Assembly (NCBI GenBank): GCA_019239915.1
Contig: JAFAZF010000011.1
Coordinates: forward strand, 124,001 to 188,000
From: Sphingomonadaceae bacterium
GTDB lineage: Bacteria > Pseudomonadota > Alphaproteobacteria > Sphingomonadales > Sphingomonadaceae
Direction: 5' to 3'
DNA length: 64,000 bases
The notes beneath the pieces are model-generated. The model did not search any database. It was not told where the DNA came from and was given only the letters and a program-made list of their open reading frames with translations. How positions within the stretch are numbered: the first letter of the stretch is position 1; the number at the start of each line of letters is the position of its first letter. Made by a program: the position numbers and the translations under genes. Shown here in pieces: positions 36,780-45,419 of this stretch.

Positions 36780-37592
36780 ATGGCGAACGCGCTCTTTGAC
36801 TTGAAGGCGACGCACAACCCGCATCGCTACTATCTGCCGATCTCGCCCGAGATCACGGTTGGGCCGCCCGACCGGAAGTTCATGTTCGGCGGGGTCGGGC
36901 TTGCCGCCGCGATTGAGGCGATGCAGCGAACCACCGGTCGCCCCGCGATCTGGGCTACGGCGCAATATCTTTCCTTTGCGCGGCCGGGCTCCGTCGTGGA
37001 CCTGGATGTCTGGGTGCCGACGGAGGGCCGCTTCAACAGCCAGGCTCGCGTAGTCGGTCATGTCGATGACAAGGAAATCATCATCGTCACGGCCGCACTC
37101 GGCAGCCGCCCCGATGAAACGCAAGGGCAGTGGGTGCGGATGCCCGAGGTGCCGCCGCCGCTCGACTGCCCGCTCGCGCTGCACTGGAGCGAATCCAGAG
37201 GCGCGTTTCGCGATCATTTCGAGAAGCGTCTCGCGCTCGGACGGTTTCCTTCGGGCGAGCGGCTCGACGGGCCGAGCGAGGACGGGCGCGTATGCACGTG
37301 GGTCCGCATGCGGGACGGTCAGCTGATCGGATCGGCGCTGCTCGCCGTCATCGCCGATTTTGTCATCGAGGCGGCAAGTCACGCTACCGGTCGGCTGGTC
37401 GGTGGCAATAGCCTCGACAACACAATCCGCTATGCGCGCGTGGTTCCCAGCGAGTGGGTGCTCTGCGATATGCGGATCGAGGCGGTTCACGCCGGCGTCG
37501 CGCACGCCGCAATGCGGCTGTTCGCAGAGGGCGGCACGCTGCTCGCGACCGCCAGCCAGTCGCTCATCCTCCGCTATCATGACGAGCGGTAG
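36780..37592 (+). CDS. TesB-like acyl-CoA thioesterase (double hotdog), paralogue 1
   Basis: About 270 residues from ATG 36780. Two hotdog repeats are visible: FMFGGVGLAAAIEAMQRTTG and AQYLSFARPGSVVDLDVWV in the first; SALLAVIADFVIEAAS, then GNSLDNTIRYARVVPSEWVLCDMR in the second. It should hydrolyse acyl-CoA thioesters. It is clearly related to the protein at 41850-42689: both share MFGG, MP(E/D)VPPP, SLDNTIR and WVLCD segments. This suggests two specialised thioesterases in the catabolic region. It is convergent with tesB. Confidence 0.85.
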   Translation: MANALFDLKATHNPHRYYLPISPEITVGPPDRKFMFGGVGLAAAIEAMQRTTGRPAIWATAQYLSFARPGSVVDLDVWVPTEGRFNSQARVVGHVDDKEIIIVTAALGSRPDETQGQWVRMPEVPPPLDCPLALHWSESRGAFRDHFEKRLALGRFPSGERLDGPSEDGRVCTWVRMRDGQLIGSALLAVIADFVIEAASHATGRLVGGNSLDNTIRYARVVPSEWVLCDMRIEAVHAGVAHAAMRLFAEGGTLLATASQSLILRYHDER

Positions 37593-37602
37593 CGGTCTTC
37601 GC

Positions 37603-38484
37603 TCAGCTTTTCGGGGGTCGCACCCGGATCAGGCCTTCCTGCGCAACCGAGGCGACCAATCGGCCGGCACGCGTGTAGATGAGCCCGCGGTTGAAACCCC
37701 GCGCCTGGCCGGACCAGGGGCTGTCCAGCACGTAGAGCAGCCAATCATCGAGCGTGACGTCTTCGTGGATCCACACGGCGTGGTCTAGGCTCGCCTCCTG
37801 GACCATGTCGCTCATCCAATTAAGGCCGTGCGGCCGCATCGCCGTTCCGAGCAGCATCATGTCGGACGCGTAGGCGAGCAGACCGCGGTGCAGGACCTGA
37901 TCGTCGGGGAGCGGCGCCACCGCGCGAAACCAGTAGCTGCGATGCGGCGGCAGCTTCTCGTCGCCGAAGCGTGCGATCGGATCGGTGGGGCGGAATGCGA
38001 TCGGTCGCTCGCGAAGGACCGTCGGCAGCCGTCGCGCCGAAAGCAGATGCTTGTGCCGCTCGACGATGACGCGGTCGTCCTCGAGGCCCTCGGGCGGCGG
38101 AACGTCGGGCATCGCGAAATGGTGTTCAAGGCCTTGTTCGGGCACTTGGAACGAAGCGGCGAGATTGAGGATCGGCTTGCCGTTCTGGATCGCTACGACG
38201 CGTCGCGACGAGAAGCTGCCGCCGTCGCGGTCGCGGTTCACCTGATAGACGATGGGCTGGTGCGGATCGCCGGGACGCATGAAATAGGCGTGCAGGGAAT
38301 GCGGCAGGCGCGGGAGCTCGACGGTGCGGCAGGCGGCGATCAGCGCCTGCCCGACGACTTGGCCACCGAATACGCGCACCCAGGGCTCGCTGGTGACCGG
38401 GCCGCGAAACAGGTCGACCTCGATCGCCTCGAGGTTCATCAATTCGACGAGTTGCGAGACGAGGGTCGCGGGGTCGTTGGTCAT
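37603..38484 (-). CDS. tesB: Acyl-CoA thioesterase II
   Basis: This 293-residue protein has the full TesB pattern: WVRVFGGQVVGQALIAACRT, then HSLHAYFMRPGDPHQPIVYQ, SFSSRRVVAIQNGKPILNLA and a second hotdog with LAYASDMMLLGTAMRPHG and SLDHAVWIHED (the catalytic Asp/Thr/Gln region), ending GQARGFNRGLIYTRAGRLVASVAQEGLIR. It hydrolyses medium to long acyl-CoA. ATG 38484 is preferred over an upstream frame extension. It is convergent with the preceding thioesterase gene. Confidence 0.94.
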   Translation of the reverse strand: MTNDPATLVSQLVELMNLEAIEVDLFRGPVTSEPWVRVFGGQVVGQALIAACRTVELPRLPHSLHAYFMRPGDPHQPIVYQVNRDRDGGSFSSRRVVAIQNGKPILNLAASFQVPEQGLEHHFAMPDVPPPEGLEDDRVIVERHKHLLSARRLPTVLRERPIAFRPTDPIARFGDEKLPPHRSYWFRAVAPLPDDQVLHRGLLAYASDMMLLGTAMRPHGLNWMSDMVQEASLDHAVWIHEDVTLDDWLLYVLDSPWSGQARGFNRGLIYTRAGRLVASVAQEGLIRVRPPKS

Positions 38485-38813
38485 GCGCCTTGCGTCGCCT
38501 CCCTTTCGGCGTTTGTCGCGCCGAAATATTCGTGATCGTCCACGGAGCGTCCGGCGCCCCACTTGCCAGTGCCATTCTCCTCTTCTAATTGTCTAACTAG
38601 GTTTGGCGGCAGCGCAAGCGGCTGCCGGTTCGTGAGAGCGCGATGCGCGGAAGCGGATAATGACCTGTAGACAGGTTGCACCATTTGTTGGTGCCTTGCG
38701 CAGCGGCGACGAAGCGAGGGATGCGTTGACGGGAGCGATTGAAACGGGCGCTGGCGGACAATTGCCACGGACGCGCATGGTCATGAATGCTGGAGCGATA
38801 GAAGGGGGCGATC
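38485..38813. other. Divergent intergenic region between tesB and the acyl-CoA ligase
   Basis: This 329-base region has no convincing gene. It contains the motif TTGTCTAACTAGGTTTGGC (38589-38607), a near copy of which precedes the nitronate monooxygenase gene at 63331-63349, and an inverted repeat around GACCTGTAGACAGGT. These may be operators for the divergent promoters. ATG 38814 is preceded by GGGGGCGATC. Confidence 0.5.
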
Positions 38814-40319
38814 ATGTCTAAGTTGAGCGCGTTGGTGCGCGGGGTCATGACGCTGGAACCAGCAGCCCCTGCGATCGACTTTCATGGCAAGTGGTACAGC
38901 TGGGGCGACCTCACCGCGGTCATGGACGGGCTGAGCCGGGTATTCGCGGCGGAAGGGGTGGCGCCGGGCACGCGTGTCGGCGGCCTGTTGCGCAACACAC
39001 CGGAAATCGCGGCGCTGATCCTCGAACTGATCACCGGCGATCGTTGCGTGGTGACGCTCAATCCGCTGATGCCGGAAGACAAGCTGATCACGGAGATCGA
39101 GGCGCTGCAACTGCCGGTGCTGGTCGCGCTCTCCGAAGACTGGAAGCGTGAAGGTATTGCAGCGGCGGCGAAGAAGGCGGGGCTGCTCGGCATCGAGATC
39201 GTGCCGGGTGCAGCGGATCCCGTGCGCGTGGTGATCCCGCGGGGTGAAGGCAGTTTCCGCAGCGATGCCGAGGGGATCGCGATCGAGATGCTGACCAGCG
39301 GCACCACCGGCACGCCCAAGCGCATCCCGCTCAAGGCGAAGAACTTCGATCAGATGATCCTGGACGCGGCGCATTTCGAGAACCGTAGTCCGGACGATCC
39401 GCCGAAGTTGCGCAGCGGCGTCAGCATCCTCAACACGCCCTTCTCGCACATTGGCGGGATCTTCGGGCTGTTCGTCTGCCTCTCGGCGGGGCGCAAGGCG
39501 TGTATGCTCGATCGCTTCCAGGTCGAGACTTTCGTTGACGCGCTGGTGCGACACCGGCCACCGACGGTCAGCGCGCCGCCTTCGGCGCTGCGCATGCTGC
39601 TTGATGCGAACGTGCCGGCGGAGAAGCTTTCGAGCCTCAAGGTGTTCCGCACCTCGACGGCGCCGCTCGATCCCGATCTCGCCGACGAGTTCCAGGACAA
39701 ATACGGTGTGCCGATTCTCCAGAACTACGGTGCGACAGAGTTCGCCGGCGGCGTCGCCGGCTGGACGATCGGGGACCATCGGCGCTTCCCGAATGGCGAG
39801 AAGCGCGGCAGCGTCGGCAAGATGAACCCGGGCGTCGACGGTCGCATTGTCGATCAGCAGAGCGGCGAGCCGGTGCCCTACGGCACGCCCGGCCTGCTCG
39901 AGCTACGCGCGCCGCATCTCGGCGACGGCAAGTCCTGGGTGCGCACCACCGATATCGCGCGGATGGACGAAGACCAGTTCCTCTGGATCATGGGCCGCGC
40001 CGATAACGCGATCATTCGTGGCGGCTTCAAGGTCATTCCCGACGACGTCGTGCGGGCAATGGAGTCGCATCCCGCGGTAATCGAGGCGTGTGTGCTGGCC
40101 ATGCCGGATCCGCGGCTCGGCCAGGTGCCAGTCGCAGCGTATCGCGAGCGCTCTGGGCAGCAGGTAGGCGAGGACGAGCTGCGCGCCTACCTGCGCGAGA
40201 AGCTGACGGCCTATCAGGTGCCCGTGCGGGTCATGCGGCTGCAGGAGTTTCCGCGTACGCCGTCGATGAAGATCAGCCAGCCCGAGCTGCGCAAGCTGTT
40301 CGAACCCGCCGCTGCCTGA
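38814..40319 (+). CDS. Class I adenylate-forming acyl/aryl-CoA ligase
   Basis: This 501-residue protein has the AMP-binding P-loop TSGTTGTPKRIPL (near 162), A5-like NYGATEFAGG, A7 YGTPGLLELRAPHLGDGK, A8 GFKVIPDDVVRAMESHPAVIE and the C-terminal A10 lysine in PRTPSMKISQPEL. It activates a carboxylic acid to an acyl-AMP and then acyl-CoA. In context it would supply CoA esters to the enoyl-CoA hydratases and thioesterases nearby. The specific acid is not evident. It is divergent from tesB and convergent with the NTF2-like gene. Confidence 0.92.
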   Translation: MSKLSALVRGVMTLEPAAPAIDFHGKWYSWGDLTAVMDGLSRVFAAEGVAPGTRVGGLLRNTPEIAALILELITGDRCVVTLNPLMPEDKLITEIEALQLPVLVALSEDWKREGIAAAAKKAGLLGIEIVPGAADPVRVVIPRGEGSFRSDAEGIAIEMLTSGTTGTPKRIPLKAKNFDQMILDAAHFENRSPDDPPKLRSGVSILNTPFSHIGGIFGLFVCLSAGRKACMLDRFQVETFVDALVRHRPPTVSAPPSALRMLLDANVPAEKLSSLKVFRTSTAPLDPDLADEFQDKYGVPILQNYGATEFAGGVAGWTIGDHRRFPNGEKRGSVGKMNPGVDGRIVDQQSGEPVPYGTPGLLELRAPHLGDGKSWVRTTDIARMDEDQFLWIMGRADNAIIRGGFKVIPDDVVRAMESHPAVIEACVLAMPDPRLGQVPVAAYRERSGQQVGEDELRAYLREKLTAYQVPVRVMRLQEFPRTPSMKISQPELRKLFEPAAA

Positions 40320-40405
40320 GGACCGATGCTCGGCCGACGCGTCGCCGTGGCGTCGCCGGCCGTCAATCGAAGCATTCGGATCGTGAGCGGCGGCAGGCGC
40401 GTTCG

Positions 40406-40975
40406 TCAGCCGACGGGGAAACGCGTGACCTCGTCGCGCCGGGCTTTCCCGGCCCCCGCCCAGAACGCAGCCCAGCTCGGCCAGTGCTGGGGCAGGCTGG
40501 GCGGAGCGGGGGCATGGCCAGGCCAATCGTAGAAATCAGGGCCTGCGGGCCGGCGCGTCTGATCGGCGGCGTACCAGTGACGCTCCTTGCGGCGGACGAA
40601 ATACCATTGCCCGTCCCGCCGCTCGTAGGTGTCGAAGTAGCAGATCGCCATGACGATCCAGTCGTCGCCGGATTCATGTTCCGCCCGGCAGTAGACCTGG
40701 CCGGTGGCGCGGTCCGGGCCGTCAAAGTCGATGCGATGCCCGCAGATCTGGTGCATCGAGCGGTAGAAGCCGGCGCAGGCCTGCTCGATGAATCCCTTGA
40801 GCACGGCGCGGCCCTTACCGTGACGGCCGCAGTCCACGTCCTCGATGAACAGGCTGGTCCATGCGTCAAAGTCGCGGCTGTCGACAGCGATCGCGTAGCG
40901 GATCGGAAGCTGTTGAATCGCGAGCGTCGCTTCGACTCGATCGATGCGGGCTCCCAGATCAGTGCTTGGGGACAT
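40406..40975 (-). CDS. NTF2/SnoaL-like protein
   Basis: This 189-residue protein has a SnoaL_4-type fold: ATLAIQQLPIRYAIAVDSRD, then FDAWTSLFIEDVDCG, FYRSMHQICGHRIDF and GQWYFVRRKERHWYAAD. The cone-shaped fold is shared by ketosteroid isomerases, scytalone dehydratase and ring-hydroxylating dioxygenase beta subunits. The long C-terminal Pro/Trp-rich tail (about 150-189) is unusual. It is the last gene of an SDR-thioesterase-ECH-NTF2 cluster on the minus strand. Isomerase or dehydratase activity is possible. Confidence 0.82.
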   Translation of the reverse strand: MSPSTDLGARIDRVEATLAIQQLPIRYAIAVDSRDFDAWTSLFIEDVDCGRHGKGRAVLKGFIEQACAGFYRSMHQICGHRIDFDGPDRATGQVYCRAEHESGDDWIVMAICYFDTYERRDGQWYFVRRKERHWYAADQTRRPAGPDFYDWPGHAPAPPSLPQHWPSWAAFWAGAGKARRDEVTRFPVG

Positions 40976-40995
40976 GCCTCTCTCCTTGGTCGTGC

Positions 40996-41853
40996 TCAGT
41001 CTTTCGTCGGAAGATCGGGGGGCGCGAACCGCGGCGGCCGCTTCTCCGCATAGGCGCGCAGCCCCTCGGCAAAGTCGGCGCTGGCCACTGCGGCGCGGGT
41101 GCCGGCGAGCGCATGGTCGATGCTCGTCGGCAGATCGTCGGTCAGCGCCCGGCGCAGCTGGTCCTTGATGAAGCGCAGCGACGATGGAGCGGTCGAGCGC
41201 GCGATCGCGCGCGCGTAGTCCGCGATGCGTGTCCCGAAGTCGGCGTCCGGGTAGACCGCGGTCACGAGGCCCGCGCGGAGCGCCTCCTCGGCGCCGACGG
41301 GGCGCGCCGAAAGCAGCATGTCAGCGGCGAGACCCCATCCTGCGATGCGCGGCAGCAGATAGGCGGCGGCGGCTTCCGCGATCAGCCCGCGGGCTGCGAA
41401 GCTGCCGACGAACTTCGCCGATTGCGCGGCCAGCCGGATGTCGCAAGCGAGCGCGAGGCCGAGACCGGCGCCGGCGGCCGCCCCGTTCACCGCGGCGATC
41501 ACGGGCTTCGGGATCGCCAGGGGAATGGTGTAGCGGCTCCGGAACTGCGGCGGCGCATCACCGAAGCGGGCGAACACATCCTCCGGCTCGGGCGCGATGG
41601 TTTCGGATGGGGCGAGGCCCTTCTCGCGCACCTCCGCGAGCCGCGCCATGCTCGCGCCGGAGCAGAAGCCGCGGCCCGCGCCCGTCAGGACGATCACGCG
41701 TACTTCGGAATCGCTGCCCGCCTCCGCGAATGCGCGGTCGAGCCGCTGCCCCATCTCGCTGTCGATGGCGTTGAGCCGGTCCGGCGCGTTCAAGGTGATC
41801 GTCGCAACGCCCTCGTCCCGCTCGAACAGCACGGTGGGCGCAGCGTCGCTCAT
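40996..41853 (-). CDS. Enoyl-CoA hydratase/isomerase family protein 1
   Basis: This 285-residue crotonase-fold protein has ATITLNAPDRLNAIDSEMGQ, then the oxyanion-hole region GAGRGFCSGASMARL and KPVIAAVNGAAAGAGLGLAL. The second catalytic Glu region reads FARGLIAEAAAAYLLPRI with the Glu shifted by one relative to echA. A 20-residue insert after ARLAEVREKG is longer than in typical hydratases. ATG 41853 overlaps the end of the thioesterase gene. It would act in CoA-ester degradation. Confidence 0.9.
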   Translation of the reverse strand: MSDAAPTVLFERDEGVATITLNAPDRLNAIDSEMGQRLDRAFAEAGSDSEVRVIVLTGAGRGFCSGASMARLAEVREKGLAPSETIAPEPEDVFARFGDAPPQFRSRYTIPLAIPKPVIAAVNGAAAGAGLGLALACDIRLAAQSAKFVGSFAARGLIAEAAAAYLLPRIAGWGLAADMLLSARPVGAEEALRAGLVTAVYPDADFGTRIADYARAIARSTAPSSLRFIKDQLRRALTDDLPTSIDHALAGTRAAVASADFAEGLRAYAEKRPPRFAPPDLPTKD

Positions 41854-42689
41854 TGCGAGCCCAGAGCCTGTGCCGGGTGGAGGCGCGCGATGAACGTCTG
41901 GCTCGCGAGCGCGAGCAAGGCCCCGTCCTCGGCGAAGAGGTCGACACGGCCATGCCCGATGCCGTCGGCGATGGCCGGGATCGCGATGTCGCACAGCACC
42001 CAAGGCGTCGTCGGCAGCCCGATCACGCGGATGGTATTGTCGAGGCTGCCGGCACCGCCCCGCAAGCCCACCGCGTTGCTCATCGTCGAGCCGACGAAAT
42101 CCGCCATCAGCGCGAGAGCCGAGGCGTCGACATCGCCATAGGTCGGCCGCATCCAGACGAGGACGCGGCTGTCCGCGCTGCGTGGCGCCTTAGAGAAGAT
42201 GCCGAAGCGGCCGCGCACCAGGCGAAGCTCGAGGAGCTGGTGAACGTCCTGCTCGATCGCGTTGTGGGCACGGATGATAGGGCAGTCGTCCGGCGGCGGC
42301 ACATCCGGCATGCGCGCTGCCATCAAATCGGGCGCACCGCTGGAGCGGCTGCCGGTAGCCGCCAGTCCGCGCAGCGTGATCTCGTCGCCTACCGCACCGT
42401 TCAACGAGAGCTGCGCGACCCGGCCGCCGGTAAGCCGCTCGACCGTAAGCTCGAGCCGTGCGCCGATCAGGGTGGGGGCGATGAATTGCAGCGTCAGCCA
42501 GCGGAGCGGGCCGCCGGTACGCCGCTCGACCGCTCGCGCGGCGAGCGCCAGCCCGGATCCGCCGAACATGAAATAGCTCTCCGGCCGGCCGGTGCAGAGC
42601 CGCCGTTCGACATGCGCGACGTAGCGACCCGCGCCGGCATCGCTGAGCGCGAACGGATCGTCATCGCGTGCGGGCGCGCTTACGGCCAT
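41850..42689 (-). CDS. TesB-like acyl-CoA thioesterase, paralogue 2
   Basis: This 279-residue double-hotdog protein has FMFGGSGLALAARAVERRTG, then LTLQFIAPTLIGARLEL, ARMPDVPPPDDCP, ALALMADFVGSTMSN and GSLDNTIRVIGLPTTPWVLC. It is paralogous to 36780-37592. It starts directly after the SDR gene's stop and overlaps the enoyl-CoA hydratase start, so the three are co-translated. It probably releases CoA from an intermediate or product of the same pathway. Confidence 0.87.
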   Translation of the reverse strand: MAVSAPARDDDPFALSDAGAGRYVAHVERRLCTGRPESYFMFGGSGLALAARAVERRTGGPLRWLTLQFIAPTLIGARLELTVERLTGGRVAQLSLNGAVGDEITLRGLAATGSRSSGAPDLMAARMPDVPPPDDCPIIRAHNAIEQDVHQLLELRLVRGRFGIFSKAPRSADSRVLVWMRPTYGDVDASALALMADFVGSTMSNAVGLRGGAGSLDNTIRVIGLPTTPWVLCDIAIPAIADGIGHGRVDLFAEDGALLALASQTFIARLHPAQALGSQ

Positions 42690-43445
42690 CTAAAGCGACT
42701 CGCCGCCATCGGCGGTGATGTTCTGGCCGGTAATGTAGCCGGCGCGGCGCGACGAAAGGAAAACGATCGTCTCGCCGACCTCCTCGGGGTGGCCCACGCG
42801 GCCGAGCGGCACGGTCTTCCGCTTCCCCTCGCGCAGATGGGGCATCATCTCGAACAGTCGCTCGACGCCATCGACCCCGATCCAGCCGCACCGCAGCGTG
42901 TTGGCGCGCACGCCAAAACGCCCTTCCTCTTTCGCGATCACCTTGACCATGCGATCGACCGCGCCCTTCGCGATCGCGGAGGGCGCGCCGCGGACTTCGA
43001 TCATGTCGCCCTGATAGGTGCTGAGCGCGGTGAAGGCGCCCTTGCTCGCGCGCAGATGCGGCAGCGCCGCCTGGGCGAGATTGAGCGCGCCCATCACATC
43101 GTATTTCAGCCAGTCCTGCCACACGCTTTCTTCGGTGCGGCTGAAGAATTCGGGCGTGAAGCTGGCGCCGCCCGCGTAGACGACGCTGTGCAGCCCGCCG
43201 AGCTCATCGGCGGCTGCATTCAGCGCCGCGAAGACGCCGGCGCGATCGCTCGAATCGAGCTGGCAGAAGGTCGCGCGCACGCCCAACTTCCTGATGTCCG
43301 CGGCGGTTCGATCCGCTGCGGCACTGTCGCTGTTGTAGCTGAACGCGACGGGAACGCCTGCACGCGCGAACGCCGTGCCGACCGCACTGCCGAGGCCGCC
43401 GCTGCCGCCAAGCACGAATGCGCCGCCCGCGTCGAAATCCCTCAA
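42690..43445 (-). CDS. SDR-family protein lacking the catalytic tyrosine
   Basis: This 251-residue Rossmann protein has the cofactor motif VLGGSGGLGSAVGTAFARAG and NNAG-equivalent YAGGA. The C-terminal substrate region reads WIGVDGVERLF, then GRVGHPEEVGETIVFLSS and GYITGQNITADGG. At the YxxxK position it has PSAIAKGA: the Lys is kept but Tyr is replaced by Ser. It may use an altered mechanism or be non-catalytic. It heads the SDR-thioesterase-ECH-NTF2 cluster. Confidence 0.88.
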   Translation of the reverse strand: MRDFDAGGAFVLGGSGGLGSAVGTAFARAGVPVAFSYNSDSAAADRTAADIRKLGVRATFCQLDSSDRAGVFAALNAAADELGGLHSVVYAGGASFTPEFFSRTEESVWQDWLKYDVMGALNLAQAALPHLRASKGAFTALSTYQGDMIEVRGAPSAIAKGAVDRMVKVIAKEEGRFGVRANTLRCGWIGVDGVERLFEMMPHLREGKRKTVPLGRVGHPEEVGETIVFLSSRRAGYITGQNITADGGESL

Positions 43446-43552
43446 ACCATTCTCCCGGGCCGCCGATTACGAACAGCCGAAACAGTAATAGGATTATGCG
43501 ATGGCGAATGCGGTTCGACGCGTCAACGTGCTGACCGCCGGATCCCGATCGA

Positions 43553-44155
43553 TCAGGCGCGCAGCTTCTGCTTGGAGGCTACGGGCCGCGCTCTCATCGC
43601 TGCCTCGACATGGCCGACGATGAGATCGACCTGCAGCTCGACCAGGCGCCGCATGTCGGGGCCGTCCTTGGCGCTGTTCGAATAGCCGCGGATGCCGAAT
43701 ACCAGCAGCCGGGCGAGATCAGTGATCGCGATCGCGCCCAGGGCATCGCCGGATTCAACTTCGATCAGCAGCGCGATGCGCGCGACGAAGCGGCGATAGA
43801 CCTCGCGAACGACCGGAAAGATGAGGTCGTCCATGTCGCGGGCGTCGGGGGTCGAGCGCTGCAGGTCGAACACGCCTCGAAGCCAGCGTTCGCAAACGAA
43901 GATCAACCGCGATCGCAGGCCGCGGATGTGGCACAGCCCTTCCTCGAGTTCGGCGTCCTGCTGTTCCGTCAGCACGAGCACGGCCGCCGCGAACACCGCC
44001 TCCTTGTTCGGAAAGGCGAGATAGAGGCCTTGCCGTGAAAGCCCGGCGGCGGCTGCGATGTCGCCCATCGTGGTGCGCACGAAACCTTGCCGCAGAAACA
44101 CCGGGCCGGCAGCGATCGCGACTTGGCGTTGTCGTTTCGTCATCGTGTCGTCCAT
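43553..44155 (-). CDS. TetR-family regulator 1
   Basis: About 200 residues from ATG 44155 (a GTG at 44164 is the alternative). The N-terminal HTH reads AAGPVFLRQGFVRTTMGDIA, then AAAGLSRQGLYLAFPNKEAVF. The ligand domain is helical and unremarkable, ending MRARPVASKQKLRA. It is divergent from the serine hydrolase gene, and the 110-base gap contains inverted TTGACA/TGTCAA and TGTGT/ACACA motifs, so it probably autoregulates and controls that hydrolase. Confidence 0.9.
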   Translation of the reverse strand: MDDTMTKRQRQVAIAAGPVFLRQGFVRTTMGDIAAAAGLSRQGLYLAFPNKEAVFAAAVLVLTEQQDAELEEGLCHIRGLRSRLIFVCERWLRGVFDLQRSTPDARDMDDLIFPVVREVYRRFVARIALLIEVESGDALGAIAITDLARLLVFGIRGYSNSAKDGPDMRRLVELQVDLIVGHVEAAMRARPVASKQKLRA

Positions 44156-44165
44156 CGGCAGCACC

Positions 44166-44190
44166 TTGACAGAGATGGCGAATGTGTCAA
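44166..44190. promoter_or_regulatory. Inverted repeat in the tetR-hydrolase divergent promoter region
   Basis: TTGACA-N13-TGTCAA spans 44166-44190, and TGTGT-N6-ACACA overlaps it (44183-44198). A further TGTCAA lies at about 44210. The TTGACA units could also be -35 boxes of the two divergent promoters. An operator for the adjacent TetR regulator is likely. Confidence 0.5.
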
Positions 44191-44265
44191 TTTACACAAA
44201 AATCGAATCTGTCAATCGGTGCGTGCGTGCAGACGGGCGTTCGTTTGGCGATGTGGAGGCTCGTG

Positions 44266-45414
44266 ATGCTGGATGGCGCTGTTTTCGAAGCCCGCGTCTC
44301 GCTGGTCGAAGACGCCGTCCGCGCCGCAGTCGAGTCCGGCGCCGAGACCGGCGTGCAGGTCGTCGCCTACCATCACGGCCGCAAGGTGATCGACGTCTGC
44401 GATGGACTCGCCGATCCTGCGACCGGCCGTCGCGTCGAGCCCGATACGCTCTTCAATGTCTATTCGGTAACGAAGGCGGTAACCGCGACCGCGCTGCACA
44501 TCCAGGCCGAGCGCGGCTTGGTCGATTACGATGCGCCGATCGCGGGCTATTGGCCGGAGTTCGCCGCGCACGGCAAGGAATCCGCGACCGTCCGCCACGC
44601 GCTCACCCATCGCGTCGGCGTGCCGCAGATGCCGGACGGCGTGACGCCCGAGATGATGTGCGACTGGAACGCGATGGTTCAAGCGATCGCCGGGCTGCCG
44701 CCGCTTGCCGCTCCCGGCGAGAAGACGCTCTACCAGTCGATGACGTTCGGTTGGATCGTCGGCGAGATCGTGCGGCGCACCGATCCGAAGCGGCGCGACT
44801 TTCGCCGGTTCGTGCTCGACGAGATCGCCGCACCGCTCGACGCGCCCGATCTTTGGCTCGGCATCCCCGATGAGGCCGAGCCGCGCGTCGCGATCATGAG
44901 CGATCGCAACGCCGGCGACCAGCCGCCGCCGCTCGCCACGCTCTACATGCAGTCGATGCCGCCGCAGGTGGCACTGATCCCGAGCGTGTTCGAGCGGCCG
45001 GACGTGCGCCGTGCCTGCATTCCCGGCGTCGGCGGCATCTTCAATGCGCGCAGCGAGGCGCGGTTCTGGGCGATGCTCGCGCAGGGCGGAGCGCTCGATG
45101 GCGTCCGGCTGCTCTCCGAGGAGCGGGTGCGCACCTTCTCGAACGTCCGCGACAATGGCGACGAGCCGGATCCGGTCATGTTCGGCATTCCGATTCCGAT
45201 CAGCGTCGGCGGCTATTGGCTCGGTGGCCATCGCGTATCCAGTGATCGCGCGATCTGGCATCCGGGCGCCGGCGGCTCGATCGGCTGGGCCGATCCCGAT
45301 CACGAGCTTGCCGTCGCGATCTGCCACAATCGCATGTTCAACACCCGCAGCCCCGAAGACGACCCGATCCTGCCGATCACGAAAGCGATCGTCGCGGCGG
45401 TCGGGCTGGAGTGA
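44266..45414 (+). CDS. Beta-lactamase-family serine hydrolase (esterase type)
   Basis: About 382 residues from ATG 44266, which follows GGAGG at 6 bases; in-frame starts upstream are not supported. The serine motif SVTK (in LFNVYSVTKAVTATAL) matches SxxK of class C beta-lactamase/EstB enzymes. The later YQSMTFGW supplies the tyrosine motif, and the HPGAGGSIGWAD segment is the KTG-equivalent. No signal peptide is visible, so it is probably a cytosolic esterase that opens a lactone or ester of the pathway substrate. It ends 5 bases before the P450. Confidence 0.88.
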   Translation: MLDGAVFEARVSLVEDAVRAAVESGAETGVQVVAYHHGRKVIDVCDGLADPATGRRVEPDTLFNVYSVTKAVTATALHIQAERGLVDYDAPIAGYWPEFAAHGKESATVRHALTHRVGVPQMPDGVTPEMMCDWNAMVQAIAGLPPLAAPGEKTLYQSMTFGWIVGEIVRRTDPKRRDFRRFVLDEIAAPLDAPDLWLGIPDEAEPRVAIMSDRNAGDQPPPLATLYMQSMPPQVALIPSVFERPDVRRACIPGVGGIFNARSEARFWAMLAQGGALDGVRLLSEERVRTFSNVRDNGDEPDPVMFGIPIPISVGGYWLGGHRVSSDRAIWHPGAGGSIGWADPDHELAVAICHNRMFNTRSPEDDPILPITKAIVAAVGLE

Positions 45415-45419
45415 CCACC

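Noticed and set aside
40406-40975. Beta subunit of the Rieske oxygenase
   Set aside because: It has a related fold but lies about 15 kb away in a different operon and lacks the usual beta-subunit pattern.
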